From assembly GCF_003711515.1 (NCBI RefSeq), contig NW_021167080.1, positions 717,200-781,199 on the forward strand: a stretch of 64,000 bases of DNA, given 5' to 3'. The notes beneath the pieces were generated by a model. It searched no databases. It was not told where the DNA came from and saw nothing but the letters and a program-made list of their open reading frames with translations. The stretch's first letter is position 1. Every line of letters starts with the position of its first letter. Positions 48,301 through 59,489 of this stretch are shown here, in pieces. This DNA is from Sodiomyces alkalinus F11. Lineage: Eukaryota > Ascomycota > Sordariomycetes > Glomerellales > Plectosphaerellaceae. A program made the position numbers and the translations under genes.

Positions 48301-49640
48301 TATATCGCTAACTATATACTATACGCTACTAATTAGACTAATTATTAACGCCCGCTCGGCGAGATATAACTAATCTTAACTCCCCCTACCCTGTTCTATA
48401 CTATCGCTATAGAATTTATTATCGGCTTACCCGAGGTGCCCTTAGCTAACTCTCCTTAGTAAAAGGAGGGCTTTCCCCTATTCGACTCCCTCCTTATAGT
48501 AACGGATAAATTCACTAAAGCCACCCTCCTTATTCCGGGGTATACCTCCTATACTATAGAGGACTAGGCTTATATCCTCTTTTAGTTCCTCTAGCTCGGT
48601 AACTAGGGTATTCCCCGAGGGATTATTTTAGATTATAACCCTAAGTTTCTATCCGCCTTTTAAACAGCGCTCTAGAAAAAGGCGGGCACGCTGCTTAAGT
48701 TCTTAATAGTATATATAGCACCTATAGACTAATAGACTATCTAAATAAAAGAATTAGATAGTTAAAATCGCTATCTATATATTCCTCGCTATATATCTAA
48801 ACGCACTATAGATAAAGGGTATTATCGTGTTATAGTTTAATCTAAATAATACCTTTAGCGAAGTCTTAGGGTATTTACTAAATAAACTACTATACGGTAT
48901 ATAAATAAATAGTCCCCTTAATATAATTAGCGACACGAACCCGTACTTCGCTCGGGAACTATTCTAGGAAAACGCTAAACTATCTATCGCCTTAGCCTAG
49001 ATATATATAAAAAGGCTATACAATAAGAAGTATTATAATATTCGGTTCGCTTTAGGGGTCTTTGTACTTATTAAGCTCGGGTATAGCTATTCGCTACCTA
49101 GTAAACCCTTAACGAAGCTCGGTTAGTAACGAATAGGACTATTTAAGGTTAAGGAACGGGTCTCGCTACTAGTATCCCTGCTAAAACTACCCGTAACGCT
49201 TAATATCCATCCTATTATTAGTATTACGTATTTATAACCGGCGAAGAAACTAGGTATAGACCCGTTCCCTAGCCGGACGGCCGATAAAGGGCCTATTCGT
49301 CCTAATAACCCCGATAAGGATAGGTATAAGTAGCGCGACTTATACGAGTATTATACGATCGACGCTATTCTTAATAAGAGAATTACTAAGAAAGGTCGCG
49401 GTAAGTCGCGTACCGAGTACCTAACTCGATAGAAGGGATAGCTAAGTTAGTATAACGTTTAGATACTAAAGGAAGCTATAAACGCACTAGAAATAGTCGA
49501 AGCCTTTAAGGAACGATAAAGAGCCCTAGAGATACTACGAGTAGTAATAAAAGGAGTAAAGGCGAATAAAGCGCTTAAGCTAGGAGACGTTAAAGGACTC
49601 GGAGTATTAAAGAATACTCGAGGCAAAGAACCTTTAACGA
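45400..49640 (+). pseudogene. Element D pol (protease, reverse transcriptase, RNase H, integrase)
   Basis: The protease-like IYVDLGASRYIVS starts near 45598, with DLGAS where retropepsins have DSGA/DTGA. The reverse transcriptase, from about 46460, includes NRKRKGRIVVNL (46666 onward), VTIPDTYPIPL and FINDIVVA, with FIND at 46984-46995 for F-x-DD. RNase H is about 47370-47900. The integrase zinc domain keeps HHFGVKRT (near 48220), but the Cys pair reads as Tyr in NYILYATN (near 48310). The core has IDFIIGLPEVPLANS near 48405-48450. Tad-like or Copia-like order is excluded because integrase follows RNase H. Confidence 0.85.
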
Positions 49641-50067
49641 CTGCTAGTATAGCCGCGTAGCCGTGTGATTTACCGAGGTTACCGCTCGAATCACCTCTAG
49701 TAACCGAACGCTATCTATATATAGCGAGAAAGGTATAAGGGAAGGTATAAGTGCTATTATCTTATACTTAAAGGGACGGCACGCGTAACTAAAATAATAT
49801 AGAATAATAAAAAACTCTACGCCGCTCCGCTAGATTAGCTAGGCCCCTAAAACGGGTATAAAATTTCTACTAGAACCGCCCTCTCCTACTCTTTACTATT
49901 ATAGTAAGCCTCGTAAGTATCGTAGTTAACCGAATATTCTTATATATTTACTAGTATAACTTACACGGGTAAGTAACCAGTATTCCCTAGTTATCCTCTT
50001 ATTATATTAAGTATATACCCTTTCTCTTATATTTATATTTTCTATTATATTTATAGCCCGGTGGTTT

Positions 50068-51690
50068 ATAGTAGAATATCTATTAGCGGTAAACTATTTA
50101 AAGGATATCACTTTCAAGTACTAGTTTCCTAGATATTTCTACTAGGGACGGACCGGCGAAGGTCCTACCTTCGAAGGTTACTTCCGAGTAATTACATTAT
50201 TCGGAGATAAGAGTTTACTTATCTCTAAGCTTTCTATATCAGGCGCCGCGTTCCGAGCCTAGGGTAGGGATAATAAGGAGATTATTATAGATTACCGTAG
50301 CCGTATAACTATATTAGGGTATAACGACTCGATTAATTATACCCTATATTAAATAGTATTTGCCCCTATAGCCGAAGCTAACCGCGTAGTTAGTATAGAT
50401 AAAGCTAAGTCCCTCGCCCTCGTCTATCCTTAACCCTAGTTTCTATTAGACTATAATCTTAACGTTTAGTCCTAAAACCGGCCCTTAAAAACGTTTAAGT
50501 AATATCTCGTTATTATACCTCGATATACTACGCTATAGGGACTAAACGGATATTTCCTCCTTAACCCCCTATCCGCGTCGCGCCCTAATAATCCAGTTAC
50601 GCCGTAAAACTAGCGTACTATTAGTACCCCCCTTACTTTCCTTATTCGTTTAGGCGTAAACGCTATAAACGTCGCCACGCCTACTATACTCGCGGCTATC
50701 CTTATAATAGATAAGTTAGTACCGGCCCGTATTCTATAAGAGGTAAACGAGCTAGCCTACCTAGCTCTCGGCCTAGCAGACGCTATAAAGGCCCGTTACA
50801 CGGGTTAAGTAAATAAAGCTATATTTCTCGCACGAATAAATAACTACGATAGGCTAATTAAGTCGTATACTATATCTATCGTATAATACCTCTAAGCTTC
50901 CGTATAAAGGGCGACGCCTAATATCTACGCGCTATAGATATCCTTACCTAACTACGTGTCGGTAATATACCCTTAGCCGCCCTAAGCGCGCCTACTCCTA
51001 CTACCTACTCTCTCGCGGCGCCCGTAGGACCGTCGAGTACCCCGGCCACCGGTATAAAGCGTCTATACTAGGGGTATACCGCCTTACCGTTACCTAAGCG
51101 CTTCTTAGCATGCTTAGGTAAGGAAATAGTTTAAATAATAGGATATAAGTATCTTACTAAACGCCTATTTAACTCGGGCGCCGCGTTTATATCTAAAGAG
51201 TTTATACACGATAAATAAAGGTTAGCTATATTCCTTTTATAAGGTTAGGATATAGTTTTACTAGTCCTAGTCGCCGGGTAAATAAAGAAATTCGTTATCA
51301 CTTATATTATACCTAATAAGACCTAAAACGCTATCGGCCTACCCTTCCTCCTTGGTATTTAGCGTATAGAAGACTATACCTAGATTACTAGACTTAACCC
51401 TAATAGCACTATAGACTCGGATAACGCGCTACTATAGCCGACCGCTTTACCACGCACTATACGCGTGCGTAGGACCTAATAATCTATATAAGTATCCTCG
51501 CCTAGTATTACGACTAGCCGGGTAACAAAGGCCTTATCTCCTCCTACGATATCGACTAAGATAAGATCGATAAGCGCGCGGTGGAATTAGGTAATAATAA
51601 CGTCGACAATATCCTCGGCTATAACGAGGAAAACTAGGGATTCCTAGATAACGACGAGGAATTACTATAGGTGGAAGAAGTATAGGAATA
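50068..51690 (+). pseudogene. Element D additional sense ORF downstream of integrase
   Basis: One long frame has only TAA/TAG stops. It opens at ATA 50068 (probably a mutated ATG) with IVEYLLAVNYLKDITFKY. FEGYFRVITLFGDKSLLISK and SISGAAF follow near 50170-50255, then LGLADAIKARYTG near 50772-50810. Near 51160 it reads KRLFNSGAAFISKEFIHDK and, near 51350, LLGI-stop-RIEDY then NSTIDSDNALL. NSG plus a downstream hydrophobic LLG faintly recalls a retropepsin (DSG changed by RIP), but the homologous spot in C reads NAS, so this is weak. About 540 codons; no transmembrane or env signature seen. Shared with C, so it belongs to the family. Confidence 0.6.
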
Positions 51691-52233
51691 AGTATTTCGC
51701 GTAATATATATTTAGTTCTTATAGTTTATACTTAGTATTAGGGAATAGGTGTATAGCTAGTAAATAAGCTATAGTATCTAGATTATATTACCTATATCTT
51801 AGTTAGCGCGGTTAGATTTTAGCCTATAATAGAACGGGTATATATAAAGGAATAGATAGCGTATATATACGCTATCGTAAAAAGAGACTTAGGCGGTTTA
51901 TTTAGTTATATTAGTTTGTTTTTTTTATTTTCTTTCTTTTTTTCTCTTTTTTATTATTTATTTTAGTCTTCTTATTATTCACGGTCACGTACGGCGTGAT
52001 AGTATTATATAGCTATAAGCGTGGCCTAAAGAGTTAGTAGATAGCGTAGCTAGCGTATAATATATTCTATTCCCTATTTCTTTTCGTTACAAACGCCGTC
52101 CGCTTATATAGGTTATAAGTAATAACTACTTTATCCGGCACGCCCGATACGCCGGCCGCGCACACGTTATATACTTTATTAATAGCTTCCCAGGACGCCC
52201 GCGGGACGTAGGGCTCTTTTCGCCCGGGGTATA

Positions 52234-52570
52234 TAATACGCCGGAATAGCGTAGGATTATACGCACGGATAGTCCTCGCACGCCAGGCACTATACGCACG
52301 TATAGTGCCCGCCGGCCAGAACCTAAACGTACGTTTAGGGCCCGGGCCGGGTTCCCTAAATATACATATAGCCCCGAAGACAGTCGTATAGAGAAATAGA
52401 TAGTCCGGGGCTCGCTAAGGATATATTCCCGGTAAGCCCGCCTTTAGATTAGTAGAGGATATCTTTATTATACCCTATTTTCTATATCTAAAGGTCGCTA
52501 TTCTGAATCCTAGAAGCCCTAGGTCTGATAGTACTGGCTGGCCAGAGATATGCCTGGATAGGGCATATCA
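52234..52570 (+). repeat. Right (3') LTR of element D
   Basis: 337 bp, starts TAATACGCCGG (RIP-changed TGATACGCC), ends GGGCATATCA, followed by ttagg. It keeps a few more TpG/CpA near its 3' end than the left LTR. Confidence 0.9.
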
Positions 52571-53428
52571 TTAGGAGCTCTAACACTATTAGCCCCTCTC
52601 CCCCTAGCACCCCTCCTAATAGACCCTAAAAAGGTCCCTAAGATTATTCTATAGCCTATGGCAGGGGGAGTAATTCCTAGGGATAACTTCGACTACCTAG
52701 CGCTTCGGAATAAGATTAGTAAGGCCCTAAAAACCCCTATATTTACGGGTATTAGCCGGTCGACTAATAGGAACCTTACTTTAACCCCGGGGCTAAAATA
52801 CAGCGTTTAATAGCTTCTAGACTCGTAGAATTAGTGGTTTAAAGAGCTAAGGCTCCCTCTTTAGCCCCCCTAGTCTATAGGCGACTAGTTTAAGCTTATT
52901 ATTAAACAGGTGCCTTTTAAAGTCTTTAGGGGTAGCGATACCCCTTTACCCGACCCTTCTAAGCCGCCGTAAGAGGGCCTAAACCGAAGCCTATAATAGG
53001 GCCTAGGTCTATAGGACCTAGCCACCGAAATTGGCACCTTTAGCCCTATTAGGGTAGTAGGGAAGCTTCGGTAGCTAGGGGCTCTAAACGCGTTTTACGG
53101 CATAGTAGTGATTTCTATACCCTCTACTAAAGAATAGAAGGACTACCTAAAGCAGGGGCTCTATATAGCCGGCTAGCGGCTAAGGGTCTATAAATATAGG
53201 CCTATAACCGCTAGAACCTAGTGTTCTAACTGCTGGAAATTCGGGTATACCCGGGAGACCTATAAGAGCTTAGTTTCCTGCTCTATTTATGCCGTTAAAG
53301 ATCACGGGGAGGAATACTACTACTATAACGAGTGTGAAGAATACGGAGACTATAAGTATGAGCCCTATAAGTGCTATAACTACGAGGGAGATTACCCACC
53401 TTTTAGCAGGGACTACGAGGTCTTTTAA
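52571..53428 (+). pseudogene. LINE H ORF1, 3' part
   Basis: Continues ORF1 after element D and aligns with fragment G. A zinc-knuckle zone at about 53220-53400 still has several cysteines (NECEEYGDYKYEPYKCYNYEGD-like in short pieces), others now Tyr. The frame ends EVF and TAA at 53426-53428, 25 bp before the ORF2 start. Confidence 0.75.
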
Positions 53429-53452
53429 GCTATAAAACCCTAATTCTATTTT

Positions 53453-56400
53453 ATGAATAAAGGGCCTTATAGTTCGAAAGATATCCGATTTATTTTATAT
53501 AACGTCGATAAATATACTCCGGCGTAAAAGGCTATCCTGGAATAGACTTTAGACGCTTTGGCTAATATAGTCCTTATATAGGAACTAGCCTGCGTCTTAA
53601 CACTAGAAGGGTGGTTAATTCGGAACCACCCTGCTTTTTATACCGTTACACCTATATCCTAAAAAACCCAGGTTATTCTTATTAAGCCTAGGGTCCTTAC
53701 CTATATAAGAAAGGGCTCTGGTATTTATTTTTTATACCGCGACGACCTTCTAGACGATATAGACGCGTAGATTATAGAGGTCTATTATCTATAGACCTTT
53801 TATATTCTATACGTTTATAATTAGATAGAATAGGACCCTGAAACGATAGGCCGAAGGCGGCTCCCTAGCCCTACCCCTTCTACCTCTTCTACTCCTACCT
53901 CTTCCACTTCTTCTTCTTCTTTTCCCTCCTTTTTAGGCCCTAGAAGCCGGCCCTGGACTAAGGATCGAGTGCTTTAGAGCCTATAGGTCCTAAAGCCTAC
54001 CCTTATTATAGGGGACTTTAATAGAAACCACTAGTAGTGGAACGGAACTGCTATTAACTAGGCTTCTATTAAGGCCTAAGCCCTAGTAGACTAGTTAGAT
54101 AGCCTCGGAGCTACCTGTTTAGTAGATTCTGAAGAAATTAACCTGAACGGGGGGACCTTTTTTAGGTCTAATCTTCGTTAAGAATCGGTTATAGACCTAG
54201 CCTTTTACACGCCCGGCTTTAATTATCTCCGCTTCGATAAGTAGGAATATATCGAAAACACTACCTCTCTATACCGCGGTATCCTCCTTTGGGCTACTAT
54301 TTTAGGCTCTAAAGGTCCAATAAATAGGTCTCTCCCGCCGGCTTATAACTATCAGCTAGCAGATTAGGACCTGTTTTCTAGTTTCCTAAAGAGCCTAGAA
54401 CCTAGCCTTGACCAGGACCTCTAATAGACTATTAACGCCTTAGACTAGGACTTTTTAGGTCGTTACCTCTCGGATACTATTACCCTAGCGTTTTAGGCTA
54501 TAGTGTCTAAGTTAAGGGTAGTAGAGCGTTCGAAGCCATAGTAGATTAAAGAGCGAACGGCCCTACGAAAATCAGCTAGCAGGGCTTTTAGGGTATTGGG
54601 AAAGACGTCTAAAAAGCGGGCCTCGGCTACCTAGTCAGCGCTTTTAGAAACCTCCTAGAAAGAAGCTCGGAACACCTAGTATAGGGCGGTAAAAATAGTA
54701 AAGAACGACTACTAGAAGGCCTTCCTAGCCTACACCGAAGGCCCCGAGGTTTTTAAGGCCTATTACTATACGAAGAGAGGCCTTAATGCGAAAATTCCAC
54801 CGCTTCTAATGCCTACGAAGTTAAAGGCCTATCCCTTCAAAGATAAATATAATGCCGTACTTTAGACCCTTTTTCTAGTACCTTCCGCCACTAACGTCCC
54901 TGAAGCCCCTGTTTCTATAGGCCCTTTGGGGGGCCTAGGCCCCTGTAACTCCTCTAACGGCCCCTACAGCCTAACTAGATCACGTAGTAAGGGCCTTAGA
55001 AGACCGTGGGAGTAGCTAGTCTCTAGGCTATAGAACTATAACAAGCTATCTTTAGAGCCGCTAAAGGGAAAGCCCCTAGACCTAATAGGACAGGTTTAAA
55101 CCCGATCTAATAGGCCTATAAAGCTATTCCCGGGCCCTTTTTATAGGCCTACTTAGCGTTTTTTGCCGTAGGGTACTACCCTACCTGCTAGAAAGAAGCC
55201 CTCGGGGTTATTCTGCTAAAGCGAGGGAAGAAAGACTATTTAGATCCTAAGTCTTATAGGATTATAGCCCTTCTAAACTGCTTAGGTAAAGTACTCGAAC
55301 GGGTTATAGCTGCTAGGCTTAGCTTTATAGCTAATACCCGCGATAACCTTCTATACCCTAGTTAAAAGGAGGGAGAAAATAACGCTCTACTATCGATATA
55401 GCCCTCCTCCTCCTCTACTATATTAAAAAAACAGCGTAAATCACGCTAAAATCTGGTGATTTCCACGCTATTTTTAGATATTAAAGGAGCCTTCGATCAC
55501 GTCGCCCGTCCCCAGCTACTTAGGACCCTTGAAGACCTCTAACTACCTCCGAACCTAGTTAAATAGGAAGCCTCTTTTATAGAAAACAGGCGTATTGAAC
55601 TAGCCTTCGAGGGGCAGGTTTAGCAGCCCACCCCCCTAAATATAGGGGTTCTATAAGGATCTCCAGTTTCCCTTATCCTATTCCTAATATATATTAGGAA
55701 GGTGATAGCGGGACCGGATTTTTAGGGGCTTCAGCTATCCTATATCGACAATTTTCAGCTATCTATAGCGTCTACGTCGACTAGGAAAAACTATAAAACC
55801 CTAGAAAAAGCCGCAGCCTCCCTTTTCGACGCAGTAAAAGTTAACTAAGTCCTTTTCGACCACCGAAAAACAGAGCTTATTCACTTCCACTAAAGACGCT
55901 CTAAAGAAGACGCTCCGGTCACTATAGGGGGGCACCTAGTTAAACCCCCGCTAGGTGCTATTAGATGGCTCGGGGTCTAGTTTAATTCTAAGCTATCCTT
56001 TAGACTCCACGTCGAAAAACGCCTAAACTCAGCATTACGGGCCCTAAACAGGTTACACCGGCTAGCTAGCTAGTAGAGGGGCCTTTCTTTTAAGGCCCTA
56101 CGGCAGCTATATATAGCCTATATAGCCTCTTTAGCTAACTTTAGCTCGCAGCTCTAGTAGGACCCTAAATCACTAAAAAAACACCTCGTAGACCGCCTAA
56201 AACGTGTATAATACCGCGCTCTAGTCAGGGCCCTAGGTAGTTTTAGGGGGGCCCCCTTACGGCCTTTAGAACTCGAAGCAGTAGTTCCCCCAGCAACGGT
56301 TCGGTTAACCAGGTCTAATAGGCTATATCCCTTTAGGACCTTAAAATTCCTTCCGAATCACCCTATTAAACGCCAGCTCCTCGCTAGCGTTCAAAGGCAG

Positions 56401-57820
56401 CCAGGGGATAAAAACTTAAACCTCGCCCTTCTTCAGAATCTATAGCCTACTATATAGCTATATAGGCTAGGCCTAGAAACGGTGGCTTTAGTAGGTTAGT
56501 CTTAGGATATCGAGAGTCCGTCGGCTAGGTAGGAGGCCCCTAGGCCTTGGAACCTATAGCGGACTTAAGACCCTTTTTCCTCTTTAAAGACCGGCCTATA
56601 TTAGATACCGGCCCTAATATACCCGATTAGAAAACAGCCCACCTTAAAGCCCTCGCTAAAATTCAATAAGGCCTAGGGGAATAGGCTATTATTTTCTACA
56701 CCGACGGCTCCTTAGGCTATCCTACTAGGCCTCCTATAGGACCCTTATAAGCTGCAGCCGCTATAATATAGTGGACTAATACCGGTAGGCCCTGTAAAGC
56801 TATAGGCCTTAACCTAGGGGCCGCTGCCGAAGTCGCGGACACTGAATTATACGCTATTCTTCAGGCCCTCTACGCTACCCTAGAGCAGTCGCCTAGGCCC
56901 CTAGAGTGCTATATTTTTAGCCATTCATGGGCGGCTATTCAGAAGCTTTAGCGCTCCTTATAGTAGGCTATAAAAGCTAAAGACCTTATCTCACGCCTTA
57001 AATAACTACGCACTTCGGTCTCTATATAGTGGTGCCCCTCGCACGTGGGGATAAAAGGGAACGAACTAGCGGATAAGGTGGCTAAAGGGGCGTTAAACCC
57101 TAAAAAGACTACTAAATCCGTTAGCTTAGTTACCCTTAGCTACCTAAAACGCCGGGTAAATAAAGCCCTTATTCAAGACTAGAAAACCTTATAGTACAAC
57201 GAAGAAGAGGCGGAGAAAAGGGGTAAATCGGTGTGCTTAGGCCGCCTTTATAGGCGCCTAGTCCGCGATAACCTCCGTTTCTCCCGAAAACCACTACTAA
57301 CTTAGGGCCCTAGGTGGTTAAAGTCGGCTTTTATTTAGTTAAAAACCGGCTTCGGTTACCTAAAAACCCACTAAAAAATGGCCTAAAACAGCGGCGATGA
57401 CCGCTATTTCTGATCTAACTCCCCTATACAGGATACAGCACGCCTTATTATTTCTTACCCCTTATATAAAAACGAACGAAGAGCCCTACGGGAAGCCCTA
57501 GCAGGCCTACCACTATCTTTGCCGCTATTATTCGGTAGTAAAAGAGGTATATAGGCTTTAGAGGCCTATATTTTAGTAACTAAAAGAGCCTCGGCGGAGT
57601 GGTATAGGGCGTAAACCTTAATTCCTGCGGTCTAGTTATTCTGTTTTGGTTTTTACCTCATAAGGTTTATTAGGTAACTTAATACGGAGGGTTTTCTTTA
57701 TTTAGCAGCGAGTTACACTGTATCTATCTTCTACTAGCCTTTAGTCTTTAGGGCGATAGGCGCCGCGCTTTCGCTTTAGGGCTGCACGCGTGTAATAAAT
57801 ACATAAAAAACAAATACCGC
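53453..57820 (+). pseudogene. LINE H ORF2 (endonuclease, reverse transcriptase, RNase H) and 3' end
   Basis: ATG at 53453 starts MNKGPYSSKDIRFILYNVDK. The endonuclease motif GDFNRNH is intact at 54011. The reverse transcriptase has ALLNCLGKVLERVIAARLSF near 55267, FLDIKGAFDHVARP near 55473, GVL-stop-GSPVSLILFLIY near 55645, and SYIDNFQLS with YIDN at 55741-55752 (YxDD expected). RNase H is clear: FYTDGSLGYP near 56695, GAAAEVADTELYAIL near 56820 and WCPSHVGIKGNELADKVAKG near 57033, with the His-Val and Glu-Leu-Ala-Asp signatures unbroken. The frame fades near 57612, and an A-rich tail near 57801-57818 may be the 3' end. Confidence 0.85.
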
Positions 57821-58062
57821 TCTTAAATAGAATACTAATAAGGCTATTATTAATTAAGAGGCTAAGAAGGCTAGCACGCCTAACCATATACTTAGGGGAA
57901 GGACCTTATAAAAGCGTAAGTAAAGCTATATACGGGGGATTTAATAGGGGACGTCTTAAGGATATAGCTAATAAAGATAGTAAGGGAACGGTATATACGG
58001 AGGAACTAAAGCTAAAAGGGTCCCTAACTAAATATACTTGGGGGACGGGGTTACTAGAGGTA
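57799..58062 (+). pseudogene. Unidentified stop-free fragment (88 codons)
   Basis: A frame with no stop from 57799 to TAA at 58063-58065, unusual in this RIP-rich block. It reads RRLARLTIYLGEGPYKSV, SKAIYGGFNRGRLKDIANKD and KYTWGTGLLEV, then after the stop continues EYIIAFYFVYLPVFAFI. No start codon in a good position. It begins next to the LINE H tail, so it may be part of the sequence into which H inserted. No family recognised. Confidence 0.35.
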
Positions 58063-58065
58063 TAA

Positions 58066-58550
58066 GAGTATATAATAGCTTTTTACTTCGTCTATTTACC
58101 TGTATTTGCTTTTATTTAGGAGTTATCTACGCTATAAGAGTGTAATTAAGATAACTAGGGCCGTATTATAACCGCGTAAATACGGCTTCAGTGTAGTATT
58201 AGTAGTCGGTTATATAACCCCTTTCTAAAGTTACTAGATCCACTTCTTATTTATACATTAAGGGATAGACATAGGATATCCCTATTAAGGGACTATCATT
58301 TAATTATCATCCTCTTTTATAATTACATATTCTACGTTTAAGGTATCTTTGTAGTTTAACTTACGTTACCCTAATTAGAATAGTGACTATCGATATATAT
58401 CTTCGCGAAAGGTTATAGTGTTAATAGTTATGTTTTGGTTATACTTCGTGGTTAAGCTAGACTAACCTCTTTATCTAATTATTGTCTTAACGATCTGGTG
58501 CCACAACGTCTTTATCTGGTTATACTAGCTAGATATTACTTTCTAGATTA
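58066..58550. other. Non-coding relic, possibly an LTR or leader
   Basis: AT-rich with TGGTGCCACAACG near 58498, which could be a primer-binding site just before the gag-like frame, making the preceding ~300 bp a possible LTR. No second copy in the window supports this. Confidence 0.3.
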
Positions 58551-59150
58551 TACGTAGCGATTTTTATAGCGCCCTTATAGAATCGCCCGCTTCCACTATT
58601 ACTGCTACTCCTTATACTCCGGCGTTATATTAGACTACTACTACTCCTCCTTTTATCGCCGGTCCTTTTACTTCCACTACTCCTATCGTCCTAAAAGCAC
58701 TTATACGCGAAACTCGCGATAAGGTCACGTGCCTTTATTAATAGGTTGCCTTATAGTTAGAATAATAAGCTCGTATAATCGTGGTATATTATAGGAGTAC
58801 GCGATAGTCCTTACGGCTTTAATCTAAGGACGACAGTCCTTTAGCGAGGTAAGCGTTATAAGACTTATTATAGACACTACTACTATAGAAGTTATTATTA
58901 TACTAATAAAAAATGGTAGAATAGAATAACCAGATAGGTTAATTAACTAAACTAAACGCTTTAAATAATAGTATAAGACAAATAATAAAACGATTAAATA
59001 AAATAAAAGTAAGCGGACGTTATTAGCAGAATAGCTCTAGCCATAATAGACTTAAGGCTTTAAAATAGGATATCTGGCTTTAAGCTATTAGATCTTCCAG
59101 AATAGAGTCGTATTACTAGAGCGCCGGGCTTATAACTATTAGAATATAAA
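58551..59150 (+). pseudogene. gag-like coiled-coil fragment, cut at the block edge
   Basis: From ATA CGT at 58551 (probably a mutated ATG) one plus-strand frame has only TAA/TAG stops. It reads SDFYSALIESPASTITAT, a Thr/Pro-rich part with TTTTPPFIAGPFTSTTP, then VLKALIRETRDKVTCLY, followed by a region where many stops fall at Gln-type positions in a heptad-like pattern, and finally KTLNALNNS-like helix text. It resembles the N-terminal part of a retrotransposon gag. It runs into the (TA)n tract, so the rest is missing. Confidence 0.45.
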
Positions 59151-59164
59151 TAAAAATACAGGAT

Positions 59165-59189
59165 TATATATATATATATATATATATAT
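59165..59189. repeat. (TA)n microsatellite at the edge of the repeat block
   Basis: 25 bp of perfect TA repeat. To the left nearly every TpG/CpA is lost; by about 59270 normal composition is reached. Confidence 0.9.
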
Positions 59190-59489
59190 TTATGTAAGTA
59201 AAGTTCGTGGTACTTCACGGGGATATCTAACTATAAAGGAAAACTAGGGGAAATAAGTATATATATATGTAGGAACAAGGTACTCCACGTGTCTAACATA
59301 ATATGGTTTATCACACCTCGATAAGGTGGCTGAGGGCATCTGATATTTGACGTAACACCGCCTTCCCTACGATTATGGCTTGATCTGCTTCGCAACGCGC
59401 AGACTTGGTGCACTCGGCTCTGCTCTGACCGACGACGCCCGTTGACTTACTCCTTCGGTGCGATGCGGATTAGTCCCCGCGATTCCATC
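59190..59489 (+). promoter_or_regulatory. Upstream region of the acyltransferase gene
   Basis: 300 bp between the repeat block and the proposed start codon. Composition becomes normal from about 59270 on. It must hold at least part of the promoter and 5' untranslated region. No TATA box or other clear site stands out. Short minus-strand frame 59231-59413 has no support. Confidence 0.4.

Larger units (their letters stand above)
42598..52570 (+). mobile_element. Gypsy-type retrotransposon D inserted in LINE H, RIP-mutated
   Basis: 337-bp LTRs (42598-42934, 52234-52570), ends TGATA...TATCA, and a perfect duplication ttagg (42593-42597, 52571-52575). Total 9973 bp, close to the 9996 bp of C. Plus-strand order: leader, gag, protease, reverse transcriptase, RNase H, integrase, additional ORF, 3' LTR. 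CGCCCGGGGTATA precedes the right LTR. It is younger than LINE H, which it splits. Confidence 0.92.

Noticed and set aside
1..59160. CpG methylation decay as the cause of the mutation pattern
   Set aside because: CpG is abundant throughout while CpA/TpG are depleted and TpA is enriched, which fits RIP rather than CpG deamination.
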